In this document: positions 36,217-45,247 of the stretch, in pieces | How positions within the stretch are numbered: position 1 is the stretch's first letter | How the letters are laid out: the number at the start of each line of letters is the position of its first letter | NCBI RefSeq assembly: GCF_900129835.1 | Contig: NZ_FQXA01000002.1 | Coordinates: forward strand, 124,001-188,000 | DNA length: 64,000 nucleotides | From: Stutzerimonas xanthomarina DSM 18231 | Lineage (GTDB): Bacteria; Pseudomonadota; Gammaproteobacteria; Pseudomonadales; Pseudomonadaceae | Reading direction: 5' to 3' | The notes under the pieces: generated by a model | Database searches by the model: none | The model's input: only the letters and a program-made list of their open reading frames with translations | Told to the model about the DNA's origin: nothing | Translations under genes and position numbers: made by a program

Positions 36217-38172
36217 TCAGCGGCCGGCGCTAGCTGCCTGATCGAGCATCTGCCGCACCTTGCCGAGCAGTTCGCCAATCTGGAATGGCTTGATCACCAT
36301 GTCCATTCCGGTGTCGAGGAAGCGATCTCGGCGCACCGCGTTTTCGGCGTAACCCGTCATGAACAACACGGGCAGAGCAGGGCGATGCGTTCGCGCTGCG
36401 TCAGCAAGCTCCCGCCCGGAAAGCTGAGGAAGCCCCACGTCGGTCAACAGCAGATCGACGCTGGAGTCATCCTGCAGCACCGACAGCGCTGTAGTGACGT
36501 CGCCGGCTTCGCTGCATCGGTAACCAGCCTCGCTCAGCATCTCGGCGACGAGCATGCGCACCGCTGGCATGTCCTCGACGATCAATACATGCTCGCCGTT
36601 ACCCTGTGGCATGTCGTTGACCGAGGCGATTGTCGTTTCGCTTGCAATGGCTGCGGGTAACACCAGCGAGACTTCCGTGCCTTCGCCGACGACGCTGCTT
36701 AGCCTGGCTTCGCCCCCCGATTGCCGGGCGAACCCGTAGATCGATGACAACCCCAGGCCTGTGCCCTGGCCAAGCGGCTTAGTGGTAAAGAAGGGATCGA
36801 AGACCTTGCCAAGCACGTCCGGTGCGATGCCGGTACCGTCATCCTCCACCGTTAGCACCACATAGTTTCCGTCAGTCAGGTCCGCATCGCCATCGGAGCG
36901 CAATGCCGCGGTGCGGATGGTGATATTGCCGCCACGGGGCAGGGCGTCGCGTGCATTGATAACCAGATTGAGGATGGCGCTTTCAAGCTGGTTGGCATCG
37001 ACCTGCGCCACCGCGCCTTGATCGGACAGTTCCAGATTCAAGGAAATATGCTCGCCGATGGTTCGCTGCAACAGCTCCTCGAGCGAGCGGATCTGCTCGT
37101 TGAGGTCGGCCGGGCGTGCATCCAGCGGCTGTTGGCGGGCGAAGGCCAACAGCCGGTTGGTCATCGACGCGGCGCTGCGCGCCGAATTCAGCGCGGTATC
37201 GGCAAAACGCAGAACCGCATCGGTGCGGCCTTCATACAGGCGCTTCTTGAGCAGTTCGATGCCGGTGATGATGCCGGTCAGCAGGTTGTTGAAATCGTGC
37301 GCGATGCCGCCGGTCAGCTTGCCCAGCGAATCCATTTTCTGCGCCTGCATCAACTGCCCTTCGGTGCGGACGCGCTCGGCGACTTCGCGGGCAAGCTCGT
37401 TGTTGGCATTGTCGAGCTGCTGGCGCTGCGAGCGCTCGCGTTGGCGCTGCTCGGTGATGTCTTCGATGACCACCAGTCCGAGCTCAGACGCTCGGTAAGG
37501 CGATACCTGCCACTTGGTTTCGCGGCGCTCGCCAGCCACTTCCAGGATCAAGGTGTCTTGCCAGCGAGAACCGCTTGCCAAGCTCTCTCGCAGCGTCTGC
37601 AGCTTTGTGTCCTGCCCGTCGGCAAGCCTCGCGGCCAGTGCGGTTGGCTCCGGTTGGTCCCCCAGCAGCAGGGACAGTGCACGGTTGCTTTCGTGAATTT
37701 GCAGCTGCGGGTCGATCACTGCAATCGGCGCCGCGACCTGAGAGAAGATCTCACGGAAGCGCGCCTCGCTTTCGCGCAACGCATGCTCGGTGTCGCGTAC
37801 ACGCAACAGCGTGCGCAAGGTGGCAAGGAGCACGTCCGGATCGACCGGGTGAATGAGGTAGGCGTCGGCGCCCGCATCCAGGCCGGTAATGATATCGCCG
37901 GTCTGGATCGAGGCTGCGGAGACATGGATGACCGGCAACAGCCGCGTGCCGTCATCGGTCCGCAGCTGGCGCACGATGTCGAAGCCGCTCATGTCAGGCA
38001 GGTTCACGTCGAGAATCAGCGCATCGATCGTGCCGGTGGCGATCAGGCCCAGTCCTTCGGTACCCGTTCCGGCTTCGAGCACGGCATAACCGTGGCGCTC
38101 CAACACCCGGCGTATTGCGTAGCGCGTGGCTGCGTTGTCGTCGACGACCAGCAGCTGGCTCTTATGCTCCAT
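36217..38172 (-). CDS. Receiver-PAS-histidine kinase-receiver hybrid protein
   Basis: A 651-residue cytoplasmic protein, last gene of the stressosome operon. Order: receiver (LLVVDDNAATR; Asp in ALILDVNLPDM), PAS (~135-250), coiled coil, HisKA with LTGGIAHDFNNLLTGI, ATPase domain (NLVINARDALPRGG, DDGTGIAPDVLG, GTGLGLSSIYG), and a C-terminal receiver (LLLTDVGLPQLSG). It overlaps the upstream kinase gene by 11 bp, so the two are translationally coupled and probably work as a pair. Start at ATG 38172. No DNA-binding output domain, so a further partner is needed for a transcriptional effect. Confidence 0.88.
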   Translation of the reverse strand: MEHKSQLLVVDDNAATRYAIRRVLERHGYAVLEAGTGTEGLGLIATGTIDALILDVNLPDMSGFDIVRQLRTDDGTRLLPVIHVSAASIQTGDIITGLDAGADAYLIHPVDPDVLLATLRTLLRVRDTEHALRESEARFREIFSQVAAPIAVIDPQLQIHESNRALSLLLGDQPEPTALAARLADGQDTKLQTLRESLASGSRWQDTLILEVAGERRETKWQVSPYRASELGLVVIEDITEQRQRERSQRQQLDNANNELAREVAERVRTEGQLMQAQKMDSLGKLTGGIAHDFNNLLTGIITGIELLKKRLYEGRTDAVLRFADTALNSARSAASMTNRLLAFARQQPLDARPADLNEQIRSLEELLQRTIGEHISLNLELSDQGAVAQVDANQLESAILNLVINARDALPRGGNITIRTAALRSDGDADLTDGNYVVLTVEDDGTGIAPDVLGKVFDPFFTTKPLGQGTGLGLSSIYGFARQSGGEARLSSVVGEGTEVSLVLPAAIASETTIASVNDMPQGNGEHVLIVEDMPAVRMLVAEMLSEAGYRCSEAGDVTTALSVLQDDSSVDLLLTDVGLPQLSGRELADAARTHRPALPVLFMTGYAENAVRRDRFLDTGMDMVIKPFQIGELLGKVRQMLDQAASAGR

Positions 38173-39019
38173 CAGTGCGCTCCGTGGAAATCGCGACAGG
38201 AATGACGACGTAGAACGTCGATCCCAGTCCCGGCTTGCTCTCGACGCCAACGCGACCGCCGAGCAGTTCGGCGAAGCGTTTGCACAGCGACAATCCCAGG
38301 CCGGTACCACGCAGACGCTTCTGCAGCGGTGTATCGATCTGTACGAAATCTTCGAACAGATTGCCGTGCATGTCTTCCGGAATGCCGATGCCTGTGTCCG
38401 TCACGGCGAAGCGCACCTCGCCGTCACCTTCGGCACAGGCAGAAATGCGCACCTCGCCGTTCTGCGTAAACTTGAGCGCATTGGAGATAAAGTTACGCAG
38501 AATCTGCGCGAGCTTTTTGTCGTCCGTGAAGAGCCGCGGCATGTCGTGCGGCTCCTCGAAAATCAGATCCACCGCGTTGGCATCGACGATCGGGCGAAAC
38601 ATTCCGCGCAGCGCCGCGAAGAGGTCAAACATGTCGAACCAGGCGGGCGATATGGTGATGCGGCCTGCCTCGATCTTCGCCAGATCGAGCAAGTCGTCAA
38701 CCATGTCACTGAGTTCGCTGGCCGCGCCACTGATGAACAGCACCTGCTTATGCTGTTCCGGGCTGAGCGGGCCGTCCAATTCGTCGCTGAGCAAACGGGT
38801 AATGCTGCGAATGGACCCCAGCGGCGTACGGAACTCGTGGCTCATGTAGGACAGAAAACGGCTTTTCAGATCCGAGGCCTGTCGCAGCTGCTCGGCCTGG
38901 GTGTCGAGTTCGGCATACAGCGCGAGGACGCCCTGGTTGGTTTCCTCGAGCTCGCCGCGCAGCAGGTCGTTCTCGCTGCGCAGCTGTTGGATGAGGTCGT
39001 TCGTGTTCGAGTCAGTCAA
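38162..39019 (-). CDS. Soluble sensor histidine kinase linked to the stressosome
   Basis: A 285-residue cytoplasmic kinase: N-terminal coiled coil (~5-45), HisKA with His in SYMSHEFRTPLGS, ATPase domain (NFISNALKFTQNG, DTGIGIPEDM, GTGLGLSLCKR). There is no input domain, so activity is presumably set by a partner, likely RsbT or the upstream modules. A TTG at 39019 was chosen as start: GGAGG lies 7 nt before it and it overlaps the previous gene's stop by 8 bp. It feeds naturally into the hybrid kinase downstream, whose N-terminal receiver could be its phosphate acceptor. Confidence 0.85.
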   Translation of the reverse strand: MTDSNTNDLIQQLRSENDLLRGELEETNQGVLALYAELDTQAEQLRQASDLKSRFLSYMSHEFRTPLGSIRSITRLLSDELDGPLSPEQHKQVLFISGAASELSDMVDDLLDLAKIEAGRITISPAWFDMFDLFAALRGMFRPIVDANAVDLIFEEPHDMPRLFTDDKKLAQILRNFISNALKFTQNGEVRISACAEGDGEVRFAVTDTGIGIPEDMHGNLFEDFVQIDTPLQKRLRGTGLGLSLCKRFAELLGGRVGVESKPGLGSTFYVVIPVAISTERTDGA

Positions 39020-40016
39020 CGATTGCCTCCAGCGCAATCACCATAACGGTCACGTCATCGCGGCCACGACAGAAGTCGCGATGCAGCAGCGCTGCAATAA
39101 TGGCCGGGTGACGATGGACAAGACCAGGGTAGTCGCGCAGATCCCAGCGTGACTGAAGTCCATCGCTGTACATGACCAGAAGCTGCGCCGAGTCGACCGG
39201 GTAGTCGAATGCAACGGCCTTGCGAAACTGAGAGCCCACGATGCCTGGGTGAGATGCCATGCCGCGACTCTTTTCGGCAGTCACCAGGCTGGCTCCGATG
39301 TTGCCGATACCAGCGAAACGCACCTTGCCAGCCTCATACAGCGCGATAGCTGCTGCGCCACCGCGTGAGCCGGTCATCGCCTGGTGCATGTCGAGCATAT
39401 TGATCGTTGGGTCGGCAAACGAGTCCTCGGCAAACGCGGCAGCGCCGGCCAGACCGGCTTGCTCAGCATCTTCGCCATGGCCGATGCCGTCGATGATCAG
39501 CGCACTGAGCCGTGAACCATCGACAGCCAGATGCCAGACATCGCCGCAGGCCGGATCGTTTTTAAGAGAATGCTGGCTAACGCCGAACCGAAGTGGCAGG
39601 GCCGAAACATGGCGAGGGTACAGCTGCGCCAGCACCACCGATCCTTTGTTATCGGAGTGGATGTCGAACAGCTGAGCCTGGCGCGTGAGCGCACCGAGCC
39701 CTGTGCCCTGAGTGCCGCCGGTGGAAAAACCATCGGCCAGGCACACATTGGGATTGAAACCGGCGCCACGGTCGATGGCGATCAGCTCGATTCCCTGTCC
39801 GCTCTGAGCTGGTATCGCGCGCAGGTGCAGAGACCCATGATGCGCATGCTTGAGCAGGTTGGTGGCCAGCTCCGTTGCAACCAGTGCGACGCGTCCGGCA
39901 TCGGTTTCATCGAATGCAAGTTCGACGGCGAGCGATTGCGCGACGCGGCGCGCATGGCCGACCTGGGTTTCGTCTTCGATCGCCAGAACGATGGTCATCG
40001 AGCCCTGAATATTCAT
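39012..40016 (-). CDS. rsbX: Anti-sigma-like ATPase/SpoIIE phosphatase fusion (RsbX-like)
   Basis: About 334 residues. The N-terminal half is an RsbW/RsbT-type ATPase fold (VALVATELATNLLKHAHHG, DRGAGF, GTGLGA); the C-terminal half is a PP2C/SpoIIE phosphatase (IIDGIGHGEDAEQAG, YSDGLQ, GRDDVTVMVI with metal aspartates). In stressosome operons this protein dephosphorylates RsbS and RsbR and so resets signalling. Starts at ATG 40016 in an ATGA overlap with rsbT; ATG 40022 is also possible. Gene symbol given by position and domain likeness to RsbX. Confidence 0.87.
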   Translation of the reverse strand: MNIQGSMTIVLAIEDETQVGHARRVAQSLAVELAFDETDAGRVALVATELATNLLKHAHHGSLHLRAIPAQSGQGIELIAIDRGAGFNPNVCLADGFSTGGTQGTGLGALTRQAQLFDIHSDNKGSVVLAQLYPRHVSALPLRFGVSQHSLKNDPACGDVWHLAVDGSRLSALIIDGIGHGEDAEQAGLAGAAAFAEDSFADPTINMLDMHQAMTGSRGGAAAIALYEAGKVRFAGIGNIGASLVTAEKSRGMASHPGIVGSQFRKAVAFDYPVDSAQLLVMYSDGLQSRWDLRDYPGLVHRHPAIIAALLHRDFCRGRDDVTVMVIALEAIVD

Positions 40017-40417
40017 GACCATTTGGTAATACTGATGCGTGTGCCGATGCCAGGAGTACTGTCGAGTTCGAAGGCATCCACCAGGCGCTTGGCACCGGTC
40101 AGTCCAAGCCCAAGGCCGCCACCGGAAGTCCAGCCGTCAGTCAACGCCAATTTGATGTCGGCGATGCCCGGGCCCTCATCACGGAAGGTCAGCCGGATGC
40201 CAGTGCGCGGGCCTTCGTCCACAACTTCCCAGTCCATATCGCCACCGCCGCCATAAACGACGGTGTTACGGGCCAGTTCGCTCACTGCAGTCACCAGCTT
40301 GGTCTGGTCGATCAAGCGCATGCCACAGTCCTGGGCCAGCTTGCGAACTGCCTGGCGGGCCAAAACCACATCCTGCTCGATCCGTACCGGTGTGCTGCCG
40401 CTGTCGCGCACGGTCAT
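40013..40417 (-). CDS. rsbT: Stressosome serine/threonine kinase RsbT
   Basis: A 134-residue GHKL kinase: N box SELARNTVVYGGGGDM, G1 box DEGPGI, G2 box GGGLGLGLTGAKRL. RsbT binds the RsbR-RsbS stressosome, phosphorylates both on stress and is then released to activate a downstream partner. Start overlaps the rsbS stop by 4 bp (ATGA). In Bacillus the released partner is the phosphatase RsbU; no rsbU exists here, so the histidine kinase genes downstream are the likely targets, by inference. Confidence 0.92.
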   Translation of the reverse strand: MTVRDSGSTPVRIEQDVVLARQAVRKLAQDCGMRLIDQTKLVTAVSELARNTVVYGGGGDMDWEVVDEGPRTGIRLTFRDEGPGIADIKLALTDGWTSGGGLGLGLTGAKRLVDAFELDSTPGIGTRISITKWS

Positions 40418-40776
40418 CTAGCGGCCATCCGTTTATGCAGCAGCTGCATGCCTCTTTCGACATTGAGCGCCGTGCTGACGCCCTGCAGCGTCAGGCTCAG
40501 CTCGACCAGCGTGATCGCTACCGCCGGCTGCATGCCGACCACGACGGTCTCGGCATCCATGATGCTGGACAGACCCGAGATCGAGCTGATCATGCGACCG
40601 ATGAACGAATCGACCATGTCAAGCGCCGAGATGTCGATCAGCACCGCTTTGGCGGACGTCGAGTTGATGCGCTCGGCGAGATCGTCCTGGAGTGTCATGG
40701 CCAGTTGGTCATGCATGTCGACCTGAATGGTGACGAGCAGGAACTCGCCCATTTGCAGTATTGGGATGCGCTCCAT
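40414..40776 (-). CDS. rsbS: Stressosome scaffold protein RsbS (STAS)
   Basis: A 120-residue single STAS domain. VLIDISALDMVDSFIGRMIS contains Ser57, which matches the RsbT-phosphorylated Ser of Bacillus RsbS (Ser59). It forms the core of the stressosome with RsbR. Overlaps rsbR by 1 bp (TAATG) and rsbT by 4 bp, indicating tight coupling and fixed stoichiometry. Confidence 0.92.
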   Translation of the reverse strand: MERIPILQMGEFLLVTIQVDMHDQLAMTLQDDLAERINSTSAKAVLIDISALDMVDSFIGRMISSISGLSSIMDAETVVVGMQPAVAITLVELSLTLQGVSTALNVERGMQLLHKRMAAR

Positions 40777-41627
40777 TACACCGCCTTACTGACAGTCAGT
40801 CCGGAGCGACGCAGCGCAAGCGCCAGCGCATCGGCGAGAGAGGCCTTGGTGACGATGCCCTGAAGATCGAGACCCAGATGCACGATGGTCTGCGCAATCT
40901 GCGGACGTACGCCGCTGATGATGCAGTCAGCGCCCATCAGGCGGATGGCCGTAACGGTTTTAAGAAGGTGCTGCGCGACCAAGGTGTCCACGGTTGGCAC
41001 GCCGGTGATGTCGATGATGGCGATTTCCGAACCGGTGTCTACGATGCGTTGCAACAGCGACTCCATCACCACTTGGGTGCGTTGCGAGTCGAGGGTGCCG
41101 ATCATCGGCAGCGCGAGCACGCCGTCCCACAGCTTGACCACTGGTGTAGAGAGCTCCAGCAATTCCTCCTGCTGACGTTTGATGACCGATTCGCGGGACT
41201 TCTGGAAGGTGCGTACCGTGTGCAGGCCAAGTTGGTCGATCAGCTCGGATAACGCCCAGAGTTGTTCGGCCAGCACCGCCGGCTCATCGGCGTATTCAGC
41301 TTGCAACAGCGGCATCAACGGCCTTTTAAACGAGAAGATGAAACCGGCGGTTTGCTGCGAATCGAACCCCAGCAGCACGCGGCTGTGCGACAGCTGTTCG
41401 AGGAACTGGCGCATGCCGTCCCAGCTTCCGGCGCGCAAATCAGTGGATTCGGCCTGGCCTGCACCTTCGATCAGTAAACGGATGAACTCGGCCGTCTGCC
41501 GGCGAAACTCGTCAACCTTGACGTTGCGGTACATGCCACTGGCTTCGAGTTCACGAGTCCAGCTGTCGAGCAGCTCATGCTCTTTCTTGGCGATTGCGTT
41601 GAAGGTGCGTTGTTGCAATGAGGCCAT
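40776..41627 (-). CDS. rsbR: Stressosome sensor RsbR
   Basis: A 283-residue protein with a helical N-terminal sensor (~1-150; LLDSWTRELEASG resembles the RsbRD-type N-domain) and a C-terminal STAS (~160-275). In the STAS, Thr215 of DITGVPTVDT aligns with the RsbT phosphorylation site Thr205 of Bacillus RsbRA; the position of the second site (Thr171) appears to be Ser181 in TLDSQRT. It should sense stress through the N-domain and form the stressosome with RsbS. First gene of the operon; AGGA precedes the ATG. Confidence 0.9.
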   Translation of the reverse strand: MASLQQRTFNAIAKKEHELLDSWTRELEASGMYRNVKVDEFRRQTAEFIRLLIEGAGQAESTDLRAGSWDGMRQFLEQLSHSRVLLGFDSQQTAGFIFSFKRPLMPLLQAEYADEPAVLAEQLWALSELIDQLGLHTVRTFQKSRESVIKRQQEELLELSTPVVKLWDGVLALPMIGTLDSQRTQVVMESLLQRIVDTGSEIAIIDITGVPTVDTLVAQHLLKTVTAIRLMGADCIISGVRPQIAQTIVHLGLDLQGIVTKASLADALALALRRSGLTVSKAV

Positions 41628-42132
41628 TGGCGCGGGTCCTTTTGGGAGGTACAGCGATTGTCGGGTTTGATCCGGATTGCTGTCATGCGTTCCGGTAGCG
41701 CAGAACTAGTTCTGTCCGATATGCAGCCAGACACTAGGGGTTTTTAGCAAGCCGTAGAGCAGAACGAATCGAAGGCGTGATCATCCCACGCCCAATCAGG
41801 AAGTGAAGCCGGGACGTAATCCATGCGTTTTTCGGTGCGCATAGCCTGGTCCCGCCAGTGGCAAAGTGCTTTCATTTCGCCTCATGTCTATAGCCGGGTC
41901 AAGTTTGATCGTCAGCGTAACGTTCGGTTAAGGGGCTGCCTCTAGCAGACTGACGACCGTTTGGCAGATACCCGCAAGCTCTGCTTCAGAGACGCACAAC
42001 CGGACCGACACAGGGAATGAAACCAACACCGGCGTGCACGGCCAGTTGTCGATCCACGGCTGACGGATGGCACTTCGCCTTTATTGATTATTCGGTCAAG
42101 ATCCGCGCCCCTTATTTCATGAAGGCACCGTA
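41628..42132. other. Divergent intergenic region of rsbR and the MHYT-GGDEF-EAL gene
   Basis: 505 bp between divergent genes, holding the promoters of both. Apart from the palindrome at 41701-41714 I see no well-formed repeat, small ORF or RNA element. A TCAAG (41897) resembles the -35 half of a flagellar sigma promoter, but the -10 half is not convincing. Confidence 0.5.
41701..41714. promoter_or_regulatory. Perfect 14-bp palindrome upstream of rsbR
   Basis: CAGAACTAGTTCTG is a perfect palindrome 74 bp before the rsbR start. It is a candidate operator for a dimeric regulator of the stressosome operon. It is not a LexA box or a known Pseudomonas consensus I recognise. Confidence 0.45.
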
Positions 42133-44250
42133 ATGCTGGTCGGTAGCTATAACGACACCCTGGTTTTCTTTTCGTTTGTTGTTGCCGTACTGGCGTCCTA
42201 CACCGCGCTGGATATGGCCGGTCGGGTTGCGACGTCAACAGGCCGCGCGGCGCAATGGTGGTTGCTTGGCGGCGCGTTCTCGATGGGGCTGGGCATCTGG
42301 TCGATGCACTTCATTGGCATGCTTGCCTTCAGCCTGCCGATTCCGCTGGGTTATGACCCATCGATCACCGCGGGCTCGCTGGTCCTTTCGATTGGCGCTT
42401 CTGCGCTGGCGTTATGGCTAGTCTGCCAACGCAAGCTGCCGTGGAATCGTCTGATGCAGGGTGCGCTGCTGATCGGCGCAGGTATCTCGGCGATGCATTA
42501 CAGCGGGATGGCCGCGCTGCGCATCCAGCCGGGTATCGTCTATGACATTGCATGGCTGGCCGCCTCGGTGTTGGTTGCGTTCATGGCGTCGGGCGCTGCG
42601 CTATGGCTGGCCTTCCGGCTACGCGCCAATCTGCAGCATGTGCGCGCCTGGCGCTGCGCCGCCGCGCTGGTGATGGGGCTCGCCATAGTCGGCATGCACT
42701 ACACCGGCATGGCCGCTGCGGGCTTTCCGGAGGGCAGCTTCTGCGGTGCGGCTAACGGTGTTGACAGCAACTGGCTGGCGTTGCTGGTCATCGTGCTGAC
42801 CCTCGCAGTGCTGGCGATCACCTTGATCGTTTCGGTGCTTGATGCGCGCCTGCAGGCTCGCACCTCAGTGCTAGCCAGCTCGCTGGAAAAGGCCAACGGC
42901 GAACTGCTGCAGCTGGCACTGCATGACAACCTGACCCGCTTGCCGAACCGTCTGTTGCTCGAGGACCGGCTCAGCCAGGCGCTCAAGGTGGCGCAACGTG
43001 AGCAGTCCCGCTTTGCGCTGATGTTTATGGACCTGGACGGCTTCAAGGCGGTGAACGATGCCTACGGTCATCACTTGGGCGACCAATTGCTGATCAGCGT
43101 GACCGGCCGACTTCGCGCCTGTACTCGCGCCCAGGACACGTTGGCGCGCCTCGGTGGAGATGAATTCGTATTGCTGGCAGCGATTGATGATCCGGACGAC
43201 GCAGCCACTCTGGCAGCGCAACTGGTGCAGTGCGTCAGCGAGCCGTTCATGCTCTCGCGCTACACCCTGAGCGTTTCGTTGAGCATCGGTATCGCGGTCT
43301 ACCCGGGTGACGGCGAGACCGAGCGCGATCTGCTGTTGCACGCCGACGCGGCGATGTATCACACCAAGAGTGCGGGGCGAAACGGCTACAGTTTTTTCGA
43401 GGCCTCGATGAACGCCAATACGGTCGAGCAATTGCAGCTATTGCATGACCTCCGGTTGGCTGTGTCCAACGGTGAGTTGCGGTTGCACTACCAACCCAAG
43501 TTCGAAGCACCGGCCGGGCCAGTACGAGGCTTCGAGGCTTTGTTGCGCTGGCAGCATCCGCAGCGTGGTTTGCTGTCACCGGACGCCTTTCTGCCGCTGG
43601 CGGAAAAAACCCGTCTGATCATCCCGATGGGCAAGTGGGTGCTGAACGAGGCCTGCCGGCAATTGCGGGAATGGCATCTGCAGGGCTTCAGCCATTGGAC
43701 TGTAGCGGTGAACCTTTCAGCGGTTCAGTTCGAGCAACCCGACCTGGTCGGCACGGTGACCGACGCGATCGAGCTTCACCACATCCCGCCGCAGATGCTC
43801 ACCATCGAGGTGACCGAAACCGTGGCCATGCGCGACCCGGAGTCCACCATCGATACGCTGGAGAAGCTCACACAGCTCGGTATCAAGGCATCGATTGACG
43901 ACTTCGGAACGGGCTACTCGAGTTTGCTCTACCTCAAGCGCTTGCCGGCCAGTGAGTTGAAAATCGACCGTGCGTTCGTTAAGGAGATGAGCCCTGGCAA
44001 TGAAGATTCGGTCATCGTTTCGGCCATCATCGCTTTGGCCAAGGCGCTGGGCTTGGAGGTTGTAGCAGAAGGCGTGGAAACGGCTGAGCAACAGGCATTT
44101 CTTACCGGCCTCGGTTGCGAAACGTTGCAAGGTTTCCTGTTGGACCGACCGATGGTGCCGGAGCAGATTCTGCAACGCGCCGCTCAGGCACAGCTCGGAC
44201 CTTCGGCATTCGTCCGAACCAATGCTGAGTGGGTCGCTGAACCGAGCTGA
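42133..44250 (+). CDS. MHYT-GGDEF-EAL c-di-GMP protein (MucR-like)
   Basis: A 705-residue membrane protein. The N-terminal MHYT sensor has seven helices and the three repeats MHFIGM, MHYSGM and MHYTGM, proposed to bind copper and sense gases or redox state. Then GGDEF (LGGDEF at Gly341, intact) and EAL (Glu468 in FEALLRW; NLSAVQF, TETVA, DDFGTGYSS all present). Both catalytic sites look intact, so it could make or break c-di-GMP. P. aeruginosa MucR, which drives alginate synthesis, has the same architecture. It diverges from the stressosome operon. Confidence 0.93.
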   Translation: MLVGSYNDTLVFFSFVVAVLASYTALDMAGRVATSTGRAAQWWLLGGAFSMGLGIWSMHFIGMLAFSLPIPLGYDPSITAGSLVLSIGASALALWLVCQRKLPWNRLMQGALLIGAGISAMHYSGMAALRIQPGIVYDIAWLAASVLVAFMASGAALWLAFRLRANLQHVRAWRCAAALVMGLAIVGMHYTGMAAAGFPEGSFCGAANGVDSNWLALLVIVLTLAVLAITLIVSVLDARLQARTSVLASSLEKANGELLQLALHDNLTRLPNRLLLEDRLSQALKVAQREQSRFALMFMDLDGFKAVNDAYGHHLGDQLLISVTGRLRACTRAQDTLARLGGDEFVLLAAIDDPDDAATLAAQLVQCVSEPFMLSRYTLSVSLSIGIAVYPGDGETERDLLLHADAAMYHTKSAGRNGYSFFEASMNANTVEQLQLLHDLRLAVSNGELRLHYQPKFEAPAGPVRGFEALLRWQHPQRGLLSPDAFLPLAEKTRLIIPMGKWVLNEACRQLREWHLQGFSHWTVAVNLSAVQFEQPDLVGTVTDAIELHHIPPQMLTIEVTETVAMRDPESTIDTLEKLTQLGIKASIDDFGTGYSSLLYLKRLPASELKIDRAFVKEMSPGNEDSVIVSAIIALAKALGLEVVAEGVETAEQQAFLTGLGCETLQGFLLDRPMVPEQILQRAAQAQLGPSAFVRTNAEWVAEPS

Positions 44251-44270
44251 GCACAGCTCGGTTCTCGTCG

Positions 44271-44948
44271 TCAGAACCAGCGGTCGTTGCGCTTGCGGCC
44301 GCGGGTCATGGCTGGAAGGATCAGCCCGAGCAGCAGTCCGGCCCCGGCGATGCTGCCGCCGTAGACCATGTAGCGCATCAGTACCTGATTGTTCTCATCG
44401 CCCAGGCGCGCCTGGGCATCACGCAGCTCTGACTCGGTCGCGGTGAGGGCTTCGTCCAGCGCCAAGCGGCGCGCTTCAAGCTCATCGATCAGCGCCTTGC
44501 GCGAATCAAGGGTTTCCTGCATGCCCTGGACGCGGGTTTTCCAGGAGTCGTCGATGGTTTTCAGCTCTTCGCTGAGTTCGGCCACTTGTTGCTCGAGCTG
44601 CGGCAGACGCTCTGCCTGACCCGGAACCTCCTGCAGATCGCTGCTGCGAATCCATACCCGGTCGCCATTTTCGCCGCGGACCTGGCTGTAGTCGCCGCTG
44701 GTCTCCAGCAGCTCGACCTTCTGGCCTGACGTAAGGCTGCCAACGATGCGATAGCCGTCGGTTGGGCCGCTGCGTACGTAGGTGGTGAGCGTGTCGCTGA
44801 CCCAGCGATCATTGCTGGCCTGTTGGGCATGAGCGGGTGCGATGACCGCCAACAGCGTCCCGATCAGACCAGCGTTGAAAGCACGGCGCTGAGTTGCGGA
44901 CCAGGACATACGGGATAAAAGTGCGATGAGACGACGAGATAGGGACAT
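44271..44948 (-). CDS. SH3-domain, coiled-coil membrane protein (YgiM-like/TIGR04211)
   Basis: A 225-residue protein: N-terminal signal sequence (NAGLIGTLLAVIAPAHA), a bacterial SH3 domain (DTLTTYVRSGPTDGYRIVGS, VRGENGDRVWIRSSDLQEV), a coiled coil (~110-195: rich in Glu/Leu), then one membrane helix (MVYGGSIAGAGLLLGLILP) and a basic tail. The same order defines the TIGR04211/YgiM family, whose role is likely in the envelope but unknown. The 44948 start has no good ribosome site; MSW at ~44908 is an alternative. Confidence 0.85.
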   Translation of the reverse strand: MSLSRRLIALLSRMSWSATQRRAFNAGLIGTLLAVIAPAHAQQASNDRWVSDTLTTYVRSGPTDGYRIVGSLTSGQKVELLETSGDYSQVRGENGDRVWIRSSDLQEVPGQAERLPQLEQQVAELSEELKTIDDSWKTRVQGMQETLDSRKALIDELEARRLALDEALTATESELRDAQARLGDENNQVLMRYMVYGGSIAGAGLLLGLILPAMTRGRKRNDRWF

Positions 44949-45247
44949 TAAAAGTATTCGCGTTGGCAATGGAGATCCCGCTGAGCGGGCCGAAACATAA
45001 GCGCAATTCCGGTCTGGCGAGCGCGCGACAGCAACGTGTTTCGATGCGTCGAACAGCGGCGCTCCGGAAGTGCCGATCGTAAGCGGGAGGATGCTTTCTC
45101 CCGTTAATTTGGCCACTGGGCCCTGTAGTTCTGCAGACTGGACTGACAGCGGGTAGCGCTTGGGGTTCATTAAATTTTCACGGTTTTGTGGCGTGTTCTG
45201 CTTTGCTATACGACAGTTCTGAGGCCGTGCGAATGACAACCTTACCG
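44949..45247. other. Intergenic region upstream of the SH3 protein gene
   Basis: About 300 bp with no supported gene. It presumably holds the promoter of the SH3 protein gene. An in-frame N-terminal extension of that gene reaches into this stretch, but it lacks a signal peptide and family likeness. A short inverted repeat GGGAGGATG/CTTTCTCCC lies near 45088-45105. Confidence 0.4.

Noticed and set aside
37018-38205. 395-codon open frame antisense to the hybrid kinase
   Set aside because: Shadow of a well-supported gene; codon pattern and motifs favour the minus strand.
41890-41920. Flagellar sigma-28 promoter (TCAAG half-site) in the stressosome intergenic region
   Set aside because: The -10 GCCGATA half is not present at proper spacing.
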